Assembly (NCBI GenBank): GCA_024275815.1 | Contig: JAJRYI010000470.1 | Coordinates: forward strand, 1-6,539 | Source: Actinomycetes bacterium | Lineage (GTDB): Bacteria > Actinomycetota > Acidimicrobiia > Spongiisociales > UBA5794 | Direction of reading: 5' to 3' | DNA: 6,539 nucleotides | In this document: piece by piece, positions 1 to 6,436 of the stretch | Position numbering within the stretch: position 1 is the stretch's first letter | Layout of the letters: each line of letters begins with the position of its first letter | The notes under the pieces: model-generated | The model's database searches: none | What the model saw: only the letters and a program-made list of their open reading frames with translations | Told to the model about the DNA's origin: nothing | Program-made: the position numbers and the translations under genes

Positions 1-876
1 GACCGAGGGATCCGGGATCGGGACGGCAGACAACAACGCGTGTGTGTAGGGATGCATCGGCTGGTCGTAGAGGGAGTCCCGGTCGGCCATCTCAACCATG
101 CGCCCAAGGTACATCACGGCGACACGATCAGAGATGTGCCGCACGACGGACAGGTCGTGGGCGATGAACAGGTAGGTGAGGTTGTACTCGTCCTGGAGGT
201 CATCGAGCAGGTTGAGGACCTGGGCCTGGATCGACACGTCGAGTGCCGAGACGGGTTCGTCCAAGACGATGAACGATGGGTTGAGCGCAAGCGCCCGAGC
301 GATCCCGATCCGCTGACGCTGACCACCCGAGAACTCATGGGGGTAGCGGTTGGCGTGCTCGGGTTGGAGTCCGACGACCTTCAGGAGATCCTTCACCTTC
401 TCGATGCGACCCGCCCTATCGCCTTCTCCGTGCACGGTGAGCGGTTCGGCGATGATCGACGCAACGGTCATCCTCGGGTTGAGGGAGGCGTACGGGTCCT
501 GGAAGACGATCTGGATGTCCTCGCGGGCTGCCCGCAGCTCATCCTTGCCCGCAGTTGCGAGGTTGACGATCGACCCGGTCGTGTCAGAGCGGAACCAGAC
601 GTCTCCCGAGGTGGGCTCGAGGAGGCGCATGACCGAGCGTGCCGTGGTCGACTTGCCACAGCCCGACTCCCCCACGAGACCCATGGTCTCGCCCTTCTTG
701 ATCTCGAAGGAGATGTCCGAGACGGCCTTGACCGCACCGACCTGCTTCTTGAAGAACACACCTTTGGTTATGGGGAACTCCTTCACGAGGTGGTTCACCC
801 GCATGATGACGTCCTCGGGGAGATCCCCGGCATCAGCAGCGGTGTCGTGGAGTGTCGTGTCCATCGTCTCGCTCAC
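1..876 (-). CDS. dppF: Peptide ABC transporter ATP-binding protein, DppF/OppF-like (3' end cut by the window edge)
   Basis: This is the second ATPase of a dipeptide/oligopeptide-type importer. It would act on the cytoplasmic face as a heterodimer with the upstream DppD-like protein, powering uptake. The 292 visible codons have no stop, so the C-terminus lies outside the window; relatives run to about 320-350 residues. Visible motifs: Walker A GESGCGKST at residues 69-77, Q-loop Gln126, signature FSGGQRQR at 182-189, Walker B FIVLDEP at 202-208 with catalytic Glu207, and H-loop His240. The segment HPYTHALLSAVP at 275-286 starts the C-terminal oligopeptide-transporter domain. The start is GTG (876-874), sharing GTGA with the dppD stop and preceded by AAGGAAG at 884-890, seven bases upstream. 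This implies translational coupling. An ATG four codons later (MDTT) is a less likely start. The assignment to DppF rather than another family-5 ATPase rests on gene order. Confidence 0.95.
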   Translation of the reverse strand, partial: MSETMDTTLHDTAADAGDLPEDVIMRVNHLVKEFPITKGVFFKKQVGAVKAVSDISFEIKKGETMGLVGESGCGKSTTARSVMRLLEPTSGDVWFRSDTTGSIVNLATAGKDELRAAREDIQIVFQDPYASLNPRMTVASIIAEPLTVHGEGDRAGRIEKVKDLLKVVGLQPEHANRYPHEFSGGQRQRIGIARALALNPSFIVLDEPVSALDVSIQAQVLNLLDDLQDEYNLTYLFIAHDLSVVRHISDRVAVMYLGRMVEMADRDSLYDQPMHPYTHALLSAVPIPDPSV

Positions 877-1904
877 GACGCAACTTCCTTCGTGTGGTCC
901 ACGTCGACGTCGAGGGTCTTGAGGTCGAGCTCCTCGGCCCGGTGGCAGGCAACCGACTGGTCACCCTCACCGATCGGCCGAATCGCAGGGAGCACCCTCC
1001 CGCAGATGTCGATGGCGAACTCGCACCGCGGCCGGAACCGGCACCCAACGGGAAGATCGATCACCGACGGTGGGGCACCCGCGATCGAGTGGAGGCGTGC
1101 CCTGTGCTTGCCATCGAGTCGGGTCATCGAACCCAGCAGACCCCAGGTGTAAGGGTGCTGCGGGTTGTGGAAGATGTCCTCGACCGATCCTTCCTCGACG
1201 ATGCCTCCGGCGTACATGACCTGGATCGTGTCGCAGAAGCCTGCAACGACACCCAGATCGTGGGTGATCAGCAACACGGCGGTGCCACGATCCTCCGCGA
1301 GTTTCAACATGAGATCCATGATCTGGGCCTGTGTCGTCACGTCGAGCGCGGTGGTCGGTTCGTCGGCGATGAGGAGATCGGGGTTGCACGACAGGCCCAT
1401 GGCGATCATCACGCGTTGGCGCATACCACCGGAGAACTGGTGCGGGTAGTCCTCGAGACGGGCAGGGGCGTTCGGGATCTGAACGTCCTCGAGCGCCTTG
1501 ATGGCGATACCGCGCGCATCTTTCTTCGAGACATGCTGATGGAGCATGATGGTCTCGACGAGCTGGTCGCCGATCGTGTACACGGGGTTGAGTGCCGTCA
1601 TCGGGTCCTGGAAGATCATCGCGATCTTGCCCCCACGAATCGCCTGCATCTCATCTTCACCGAGTTCGAGGAGGTTCTCACCCTTGAACTCGATCGTCCC
1701 GGTCACGATCTCTCCGGCCGGGGGCTCGATCAGGCGCATGATGGACATCGCTGTCACCGACTTGCCCGAACCGGACTCGCCCACGACACCGCGGCGCTCC
1801 CCCGGCTCGAGGTCGAACGAGATTCCGTCCACTGCCCGCACGACACCCTCCTCCGTCGAGAAGTAGGTGCGGAGATCCTCGATCTTGAGAAGCTTCTCGG
1901 TCAT
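873..1904 (-). CDS. dppD: Peptide ABC transporter ATP-binding protein, DppD/OppD-like
   Basis: This 343-residue cytoplasmic ATPase is complete and of normal family length. Motifs in order: Walker A GESGSGKS at 42-49, Q-loop Gln99 in FQDP, signature FSGGMRQRV at 157-165, Walker B LLIADEP at 177-183 with Glu182, D-loop ALDV, and H-loop His215. The C-terminal domain carries HPYTWGLLGS from 250 and then four cysteines, Cys288, Cys294, Cys301 and Cys320 (C-x5-C-x6-C-x18-C). In related OppD/DppD proteins this cysteine set binds a [4Fe-4S] cluster, so a cluster here is inferred from the family. The ATG start (1904-1902) has AGGAG five bases upstream, and that site overlaps the stop region of the dppC gene, leaving an eight-base gap. 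The stop overlaps the GTG of the next ATPase gene. With DppF it would form the nucleotide-binding pair of the importer. Confidence 0.96.
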   Translation of the reverse strand: MTEKLLKIEDLRTYFSTEEGVVRAVDGISFDLEPGERRGVVGESGSGKSVTAMSIMRLIEPPAGEIVTGTIEFKGENLLELGEDEMQAIRGGKIAMIFQDPMTALNPVYTIGDQLVETIMLHQHVSKKDARGIAIKALEDVQIPNAPARLEDYPHQFSGGMRQRVMIAMGLSCNPDLLIADEPTTALDVTTQAQIMDLMLKLAEDRGTAVLLITHDLGVVAGFCDTIQVMYAGGIVEEGSVEDIFHNPQHPYTWGLLGSMTRLDGKHRARLHSIAGAPPSVIDLPVGCRFRPRCEFAIDICGRVLPAIRPIGEGDQSVACHRAEELDLKTLDVDVDHTKEVAS

Positions 1905-1912
1905 ATCGGCTC

Positions 1913-2965
1913 CTACTTCCGCTCGATCGTCTGTGTGGGATCGAGAGCGTCACGGAGTCCATCACCGAGGAAGTTGATGGCGAGCACCGTGCTCACGAGA
2001 GCGAAGCCGGAGAAGATCATCTCCCACCAGAACCCGCGCACCGCCATCCGCCCACCCTGGGCAACCATGGCACCCCATGTTGGTGTTGGTGGGCGCACGC
2101 CGAACCCGAGGAACGACAGTGCAGCTTCGATGATGATCGCCGCGCCGATGATCAGGGTCGTCTGGACGATGATCGGACTCATCGCGTTCGGGAGGATGTG
2201 GCGGAACACGATCCGACGGTCGCCGGCGCCGGCCGCTCTCGCCGCCTCGACGAACTCCTTCTCACGGAGGGAGAGGAACTCTGCACGCACGATGCGCGCA
2301 AGACCTCCCCATGCAAGGAACCCGATGAGGAGTGCGATCCCGAGCGGTCCGGCCTTGAGCCACGACGGTAGGAAGTCGATCTCGGGCAGGATCCGGCCAA
2401 CGACGATCGCCACCGGCAATAGAGGGAGGCCGAGGACGAGATCGGTGAACCGCATCAAAGACTGATCGACGCCACCTGGATAGAACCCGGCAAGAGAACC
2501 GATCAGAGTCCCCAACAACGCCACGATCAGGCCGACGACCACGCCTACGATCAACGATGCCCGACCTCCGAAGATCACACGAGAGAACACGGATCGACCG
2601 AGGTCGTCCGAGCCGAAGATCAACGCCGTGCTGGAGGCCTGAATCGCGACCTTCTCGCCGTCGACGATCTCCGTGTAGAACACGGTTCCGTCAGATCCCC
2701 GCGGCGGGATGTTGCGCAGGATCCTTCCATCACCATCGACGAGACTCTTCGCCGCGTCGTCGATCCAGCCCGCACTCTGCATGGCCGGGGCGACGGTGAC
2801 GAGGATGATGAGAAAGCCGAGGAACACCGCAGCGACCATGGCGAGACGATGTCGCCGCAGACGGGTCGAGAACAGATCCCACTGCGTGATCGGTTCGATC
2901 GCCATGCCCTCGGCTTCGGCGAGGTCTACCGCCGAGATCGAAGAGTCCTTACCCGGTTCAGTCAT
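1913..2965 (-). CDS. dppC: Peptide ABC transporter permease, DppC/OppC-like
   Basis: This inner-membrane permease is the partner of the DppB-like protein; together they make the translocation path. From the chosen ATG it has 350 residues against about 300 in E. coli DppC. A cytoplasmic N-terminus of about 40 residues leads to RLRRHRLAMVAAVFLGFLI, the typical OppC N-terminal entry into helix 1 (about 41-60). A long external loop (about 61-115) follows, then FGSDDLGRSVFSR at 117-129. Further helices lie near 138-161, 175-195, 206-226, 261-285 and 316-335. The EAA-type coupling motif that contacts the ATPase is EFVEAARAAGAGDRRIVF at 237-254. The start at 2965 overlaps the dppB stop by eight bases (ATGACTGA) and begins MTEPGKDSS. 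An in-frame GTG at 2989 would lengthen the overlap to 32 bases and add an unconvincing MSWIHGCA, so I rejected it. No strong ribosome binding site is seen, so coupling to dppB translation is likely. Confidence 0.94.
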   Translation of the reverse strand: MTEPGKDSSISAVDLAEAEGMAIEPITQWDLFSTRLRRHRLAMVAAVFLGFLIILVTVAPAMQSAGWIDDAAKSLVDGDGRILRNIPPRGSDGTVFYTEIVDGEKVAIQASSTALIFGSDDLGRSVFSRVIFGGRASLIVGVVVGLIVALLGTLIGSLAGFYPGGVDQSLMRFTDLVLGLPLLPVAIVVGRILPEIDFLPSWLKAGPLGIALLIGFLAWGGLARIVRAEFLSLREKEFVEAARAAGAGDRRIVFRHILPNAMSPIIVQTTLIIGAAIIIEAALSFLGFGVRPPTPTWGAMVAQGGRMAVRGFWWEMIFSGFALVSTVLAINFLGDGLRDALDPTQTIERK

Positions 2966-4109
2966 AGCGCACCCGTGGATCCATGACACCGTACAAGATG
3001 TCCGCTACGAGGTTCATCACGACGATGCCGATCCCGATGACCATGACGATCGCCATCACGACCGGGTAGTCGACCGTTCCAATGGCCGTGATGTAGAGGC
3101 GCCCGACACCGGGCCACCCGAAGATGGATTCGGTGATGATGGCACCACCGATCATGAACGCTACGTCGAGCGACACGAGCGTGACGATCGGGATCATGGC
3201 GTTGCGAAGTGCGTGCTTGATGACCACTTTCCGCCTTGGAAGACCCTTGGCCTTCGCCGTACGGAGATAGTCCGAGTGCAGTACCTCGAGCATCGATGCT
3301 CTCTGGAATCGGGCGTAGCCTGCAAGCGAGATGAGTGCGATGGAGATTGCAGGCAGGGTGAGGTGCTGGGCCGTGTCTGCGATCTTGCCGACGATCGACA
3401 TGTCCGGGTATCCGGGGCTGTTCATCCCAGCGACGTAGAAGAGCTTGACCCCGGTCCACCTCTCGAGATACAAGGCCATGACGATCTGCAGTCCGACCCC
3501 GATGATGAAGATAGGCGTCGAAAAGGCAAGGAACGCGCCGATCGTGCCGAGCTGGTCGAAGAACGAGTACTGGCGGATCGCCTGGTAGATCCCGAGCGGG
3601 ATCCCGATGATCAAAGCGATCGCCAGAGCCGTGAAGCCGAGCCGGAACGTCGCGCCGGTTCTCGAGAACACGAGGTCCCACACGTCACCGGCGCCCTGGA
3701 ACGAGATCCCCCAGTTGAATCGGATCGTGACGTTACGCAGTGCAAGGTACAGGGCGACCGACCAGATGCCGAGCAGGTAGGTACCCGTCCACTGGGAACG
3801 GACGAACTTCACGATGAGGAACGTGGCGACAGCCGCACCGACGATCGCGATGATCGGGATCGCGTTGTGGACGGCGAACTCCTGGACACTCACGTAGTTC
3901 TTCAGCCACGTCGTGTACTGCTTCCACACCGGCTGGTCGAGACCCCACTGCTCGGTCAGTTGCTGGATGAACGGCTGCATCCTGGGGTTGAGCTTCAAGC
4001 GGTCCAACGGCCCACCACCCGACGCCTGAAGCAGCGTAAAGACGATCACGCTGAGGGCAAGCAGCGTGACCAATCCATAGACCAACCGACGGGTGATGTA
4101 TGCGAGCAA
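2958..4109 (-). CDS. dppB: Peptide ABC transporter permease, DppB/OppB-like, with an extra two-helix insertion
   Basis: This inner-membrane permease has 383 residues; E. coli DppB is about 339. It opens with MLAYITRRLVYGLVTLLALS, the classic DppB N-terminus. It then has the external segment TEQWGLDQPVWKQYTTWLKN (52-71), FNWGISF (131-137) and the core permease domain from about 150. The EAA-type motif is YLRTAKAKGLPRRKVVIKHA at 281-300, and the C-terminus is the family-typical DILYGVMDPRVRYD. Between WLKN and FNWGISF, where relatives have a short loop, lie about 60 residues with two hydrophobic stretches (about 82-100 and 110-125) separated by a basic turn. The start is TTG (4109-4107), supported by CGGAG six bases upstream and by the N-terminal match; no better start lies upstream in frame. 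The stop overlaps dppC. The gene follows a 227-base gap holding a stem-loop, so its expression may be lower than that of the binding protein. Confidence 0.95.
   Translation of the reverse strand: MLAYITRRLVYGLVTLLALSVIVFTLLQASGGGPLDRLKLNPRMQPFIQQLTEQWGLDQPVWKQYTTWLKNYVSVQEFAVHNAIPIIAIVGAAVATFLIVKFVRSQWTGTYLLGIWSVALYLALRNVTIRFNWGISFQGAGDVWDLVFSRTGATFRLGFTALAIALIIGIPLGIYQAIRQYSFFDQLGTIGAFLAFSTPIFIIGVGLQIVMALYLERWTGVKLFYVAGMNSPGYPDMSIVGKIADTAQHLTLPAISIALISLAGYARFQRASMLEVLHSDYLRTAKAKGLPRRKVVIKHALRNAMIPIVTLVSLDVAFMIGGAIITESIFGWPGVGRLYITAIGTVDYPVVMAIVMVIGIGIVVMNLVADILYGVMDPRVRYD
3717..3896 (-). other. Apparent two-helix insertion inside the DppB-like permease
   Basis: Residues about 72-131 of the DppB-like protein lie between the conserved external segment ending in TTWLKN and the conserved FNWGISF. 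They contain AIPIIAIVGAAVATFLIV (83-100) and TYLLGIWSVALYLAL (110-124), both hydrophobic enough to cross the membrane. The turn between them carries Lys101 and Arg104, which by the positive-inside rule would face the cytoplasm. An added pair of helices keeps the topology of the rest of the protein unchanged. The boundaries and membrane placement are read by eye. Confidence 0.65.
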
Positions 4110-4115
4110 GTGTGT

Positions 4116-4120
4116 CTCCG
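4116..4120 (-). promoter_or_regulatory. Ribosome binding site deciding the TTG start of dppB
   Basis: CGGAG on the minus strand ends six bases before the TTG at 4109-4107. No ATG or GTG in the same frame just upstream competes. Together with the family-typical N-terminus that follows, this fixes TTG as the likely start. Confidence 0.6.
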
Positions 4121-4137
4121 GCTCGTGGGCGCCTGCA

Positions 4138-4143
4138 ACTATA
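4138..4143 (-). promoter_or_regulatory. Possible -10 box (TATAGT) upstream of dppB
   Basis: TATAGT on the minus strand lies 28 bases before the dppB TTG, downstream of the stem-loop, where an internal promoter would be useful. At a 17-base spacing the -35 position reads TGCGCT, a poor match to TTGACA. This is a weak candidate based on one hexamer. Confidence 0.2.
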
Positions 4144-4200
4144 CCCTGTGGCCGACACTCAGCGCAGGCACCAAAGGAGGGGTTCCGACGGCAGAATCGG

Positions 4201-4268
4201 TCAGCTCACAGCTCAGCGACTGGCAACTCACAGCTCACAGCCAACAGCTCAGCAGCTCAGCAGCTCAC
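4201..4268. repeat. Cluster of degenerate AGCTCA repeats (7-8 base period)
   Basis: On the plus strand AGCTCA occurs at 4203, 4210, 4232, 4246, 4254 and 4262, with a variant AACTCA at 4225. Steps are 7 or 8 bases or sums of these. Linkers are mostly C, GC or CAGC-like, giving a low-complexity run of CAGCTCAC and CAGCTCAG words. The core AGCT is self-complementary and GCTCAGC is an imperfect palindrome, so the run could fold on itself. It lies just beyond the stem-loop in the direction of transcription (reading TGAGCT on the coding strand). I know no function for it. It differs from the flanking coding sequence and may be a mobile or slippage-generated intergenic repeat. Confidence 0.75.
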
Positions 4269-4272
4269 AAAG

Positions 4273-4302
4273 AGAGAGGGAGCCCCGAAGGGCTCCCTCT
4301 CT
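4273..4302 (-). terminator. Intercistronic stem-loop (terminator or mRNA-stabilising hairpin) after dppA
   Basis: This is a perfect 13-bp inverted repeat. On the minus strand AGAGAGGGAGCCC pairs with GGGCTCCCTCTCT around a TTCG tetraloop closed by C-G, an unusually stable loop type in RNA. It begins 34 bases after the dppA stop. The following bases are TTGTGAG, extending TCT to a TTT run only, so the U-tract is poor. It could be a partial terminator or a block to 3' exonuclease. Either would give more binding-protein mRNA than downstream permease mRNA, a common arrangement in ABC importer operons. On the plus strand the same repeat gives a CGAA loop, but no plus-strand gene needs it. Confidence 0.8.
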
Positions 4303-4336
4303 TCGTTTGTCACATCGAGTGTGAACCAGGGACGGA

Positions 4337-6145
4337 CTAGATGTCTGTCCGGTACCAGAACTCGACGTTCCAGGTGTGGCCGGCCTGAGTTGGGTTGTGC
4401 TTGAAGCCACCCACCTCGTCATCCCACACTGCAGCAGTCACGAGACGGGCGTAGAGCGGGATGATGACCAGGTTGTCGGCGATGATGTTCTCGCCCTCGT
4501 TGATGAGAGCCAGGAGCTCTCCCTCATCGACGGTCGCGTTCATCTCGTCGCGTACCTCTGCGAAACGTGCAGACGCCTCATCGGAGTACGCACCTTCAGC
4601 CTCAACACCCCAGCGGTAGTAGTTGCCGCCGTCTGGTGGTGGTGCCTCCGGATCCCAGATATCGAAGATACCCACGAGACCGGACAGGCCAGGCGAACCG
4701 ACCCATGCCCACTCGCCAAGGTCCCACTGACCGTTGTCGAGCGTCTCACCGAAGAACAGCGAGCTGTCCTGCAGTTCGTTGGTGTACGGGATGCCAGATG
4801 CTTCGAACATGCCGACGAAGAGCTCAGACATCTTCACACGGGCGTCGTTGTTCGACGTCGTCGAGAAGGTGACAGAGCACTCCTTGCCGGTCGCTTCCAC
4901 AGCCTTGGCGTAGGACTCAGCAGCAGCACCGTTGTCGACGCTGTACTGGGCCCATGCCTCCTGAGAGAGCGTCGGAGAGAACGCGTCCACGAAGGACTCG
5001 AGCGGCTCGACCTGACCGGCGAGAATCTCATCCGTCAGGACCCTCTTGTCGACCGTTTGGGCGACCGCCAGGCGCATGTTGTAGTCCTCGTTACAGCTGT
5101 TCGCGTTCATCTCGAAACGAGCGTCGCTGAACTGGAAGTTCAGATGCTCCCACACAGGACCGGACAGAACCTCGACACGTGCACCGTCAGGCTCGAGAGC
5201 CTGCAGTGTCTCGATGACCTCTGTGTTCGGATCCGGCTGGATGACGTCGACCTCACGAGCCTTGAAGGCTGTGATGAGCGACTCGCTCTCCGGGATGAAC
5301 TTGAAGGTGATTGAGTCGAGATACGGAAGCTGCTGACCCGTCTCGGGGTCTGTCTTCCAGTAGTTGTCGTTTCGTACGACGGTGACCGACTCACCCTTGG
5401 CCCACGACTCGAACTTGAACGGGCCGTTGGATACCCAACGTGTCTCGTTCCAGTCCGCTTCGAAGGCAGTGCCCTCGATCGCGTGCTTCGGGAGGATCTC
5501 ACCGAACAAGAGCTCGTAGAGGACCGTCGGCTGCGCCAGCGTGTACTCGAACGTCTTGGGACCGGCGACCGAGTCGATGATGTCCTCGTAGGTGCTCTTA
5601 CCGATCGGAAGATCCGGGTCCATGATGGTGTCCAGCGTGAACTGGAAGTCGTCACCACTGATCGGAGTGCCGTCTTCCCAGACAGCCTCGTCACGGATGG
5701 TGTACTTCACCGTCATGGTGCCGTCGTCGTTGACCACGACCCCACCGTTTGCAACGGTCGGGAGCTCGGTCACGAGTTCCGGCAGCAGCTCGAGCGTGTA
5801 TCCGTCGATCTCATAGACACCCGCCGCGTACGTCTGGCCGATGATGCCAACGATGAAGTTGTCACCGCCGGGAACGAAGCCGTTGAGCGTCGGGGGCTCC
5901 TGTGCGTCTCCGACGATCGCCTCGCCACCGTACGGCCTCTGGAGCGGGGCTTCGGTGGTAGTCGTCGTCTCAGGTGCCTTTGTCGTCGTCGTCGTTTCCT
6001 CTGCCGGTGCGGCAGTGGTGGTAGTGGTGGTCTCTTCAGTGCCACCGGCGTCATCATTAGCTGATGAACACGCGGCCGCCACGAGGGCGAAAGCAATGAG
6101 GAGCACCATGAATGTCACCTTGCGGCTACGCCACAATGTATTCAA
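4337..6145 (-). CDS. dppA: Peptide ABC transporter substrate-binding lipoprotein, family 5 (DppA/OppA-like)
   Basis: This is the extracytoplasmic binding protein of the importer, 602 residues. It has a basic N-terminus, a hydrophobic core (about 10-25) and a lipobox ending AAAC, so Cys26 is the likely lipidated residue. Residues 36-67 form a Thr-rich linker that stands the binding domain off the membrane. The solute-binding domain (SBP_bac_5 type) starts near 72. It shows VWEDGTPISGDDFQFTLD at 155-172, NGPFKFESWAKGESVTVVRN at 240-259, PYLDSITFKFIPE at 274-286, and RLAVAQTVDKRVL at 358-370. These are family hallmarks. Two further cysteines, Cys351 and Cys423, could pair in a disulfide. The start is TTG (6145-6143) with AAGGAGG five bases upstream. 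It lies 54 bases after secG and is separated from dppB by a stem-loop. Substrate is not predictable: dipeptide, oligopeptide, or another family-5 ligand. Confidence 0.95.
   Translation of the reverse strand: MNTLWRSRKVTFMVLLIAFALVAAACSSANDDAGGTEETTTTTTAAPAEETTTTTKAPETTTTTEAPLQRPYGGEAIVGDAQEPPTLNGFVPGGDNFIVGIIGQTYAAGVYEIDGYTLELLPELVTELPTVANGGVVVNDDGTMTVKYTIRDEAVWEDGTPISGDDFQFTLDTIMDPDLPIGKSTYEDIIDSVAGPKTFEYTLAQPTVLYELLFGEILPKHAIEGTAFEADWNETRWVSNGPFKFESWAKGESVTVVRNDNYWKTDPETGQQLPYLDSITFKFIPESESLITAFKAREVDVIQPDPNTEVIETLQALEPDGARVEVLSGPVWEHLNFQFSDARFEMNANSCNEDYNMRLAVAQTVDKRVLTDEILAGQVEPLESFVDAFSPTLSQEAWAQYSVDNGAAAESYAKAVEATGKECSVTFSTTSNNDARVKMSELFVGMFEASGIPYTNELQDSSLFFGETLDNGQWDLGEWAWVGSPGLSGLVGIFDIWDPEAPPPDGGNYYRWGVEAEGAYSDEASARFAEVRDEMNATVDEGELLALINEGENIIADNLVIIPLYARLVTAAVWDDEVGGFKHNPTQAGHTWNVEFWYRTDI
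5945..6040 (-). repeat. Thr-rich repeat linker encoded in dppA
   Basis: Residues 36-67 of the lipoprotein contain three poly-Thr blocks, T39-44, T51-55 and T60-64. Each is followed within one residue by Ala-Pro (AAP, KAP, EAP) and preceded by Glu. The coding DNA is a loose run of ACC/ACG/ACT triplets rather than an exact tandem repeat, so the codons have drifted. It is probably an extended, possibly glycosylated spacer between the lipid anchor and the binding domain; the glycosylation idea is speculative. Confidence 0.8.
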
Positions 6146-6150
6146 AGTTG

Positions 6151-6157
6151 CCTCCTT
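6151..6157 (-). promoter_or_regulatory. Strong ribosome binding site for the TTG start of dppA
   Basis: AAGGAGG on the minus strand sits five bases before TTG at 6145-6143. It is close to a perfect Shine-Dalgarno match and the strongest in the window, which fits high production of the binding protein. It also settles the choice of TTG over later in-frame candidates inside the signal peptide. Confidence 0.85.
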
Positions 6158-6199
6158 AGTTAGCGCTGAGGTACGCGCATCGCCCCTGGCCGGTGAAGG

Positions 6200-6436
6200 T
6201 CAGGACGCAAGCAACCAGGTCAATGTGAACGTGGTCACGGCGAACAGAACCGCAAGGACCACCGTGAGGCGATCCAGGTTGCGCTCGACAACCGTCGAGC
6301 CACCAACGTTTCCACTACTCATCCCTCCGCCGAACATGTCACCCATGCCTCCTCCCTTGCCCGCGTGCAGCAGGATCAGGAAGATCAACGACAGCGAAAC
6401 GAGGAGATGGAGAACTGCAACGATTCCATCTAGCAA
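6200..6436 (-). CDS. secG: Preprotein translocase subunit SecG
   Basis: SecG is a small membrane subunit of the SecYEG channel that assists SecA-driven export. From the chosen start it has 78 residues, close to the 77 of the mycobacterial protein. Helix 1 (about 4-23, VLHLLVSLSLIFLILL) is followed by HAGKGGGMGDMFGGG at 24-38, then GSTVVERNLDRLT at 46-58, and helix 2 at about 58-76. This loop pattern is diagnostic of SecG. The start is TTG (6436-6434) with AAAGGG eight bases upstream, giving MLDGIVAVLH. The frame stays open further upstream, so a GTG at 6457 or a TTG at 6484 is possible, but these would add a basic, hydrophilic N-terminus unlike known SecG. In many actinobacteria secG follows triosephosphate isomerase. 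Its lead position before the importer suggests co-transcription, since only 54 bases separate the two genes and no terminator is seen. Confidence 0.93.
   Translation of the reverse strand: MLDGIVAVLHLLVSLSLIFLILLHAGKGGGMGDMFGGGMSSGNVGGSTVVERNLDRLTVVLAVLFAVTTFTLTWLLAS

Noticed and set aside
2966..2989. GTG at 2989 as an earlier start for dppC
   Set aside because: It would overlap dppB by 32 bases and add eight residues (MSWIHGCA) unlike the family, while the ATG at 2965 gives a coupled overlap and a normal N-terminus.
4173..4182. Plus-strand AAAGGAGGGG as a ribosome binding site for a hidden small gene
   Set aside because: No suitably spaced start codon leads into a credible coding frame on the plus strand, and the downstream bases are the repeat cluster.
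4201..4268. CRISPR array
   Set aside because: The repeated unit is six bases with one- to two-base linkers mostly of the same composition. There are no long direct repeats, unique spacers or cas genes.
40..5314. Several long plus-strand open frames (40-1152, 852-2465, 2709-4340, 4376-5314)
   Set aside because: They lie antisense to well-supported genes, overlap one another, are rich in Arg, Asp, His and Glu with no recognisable domain, and reflect the codon bias of the opposite strand in GC-rich DNA.
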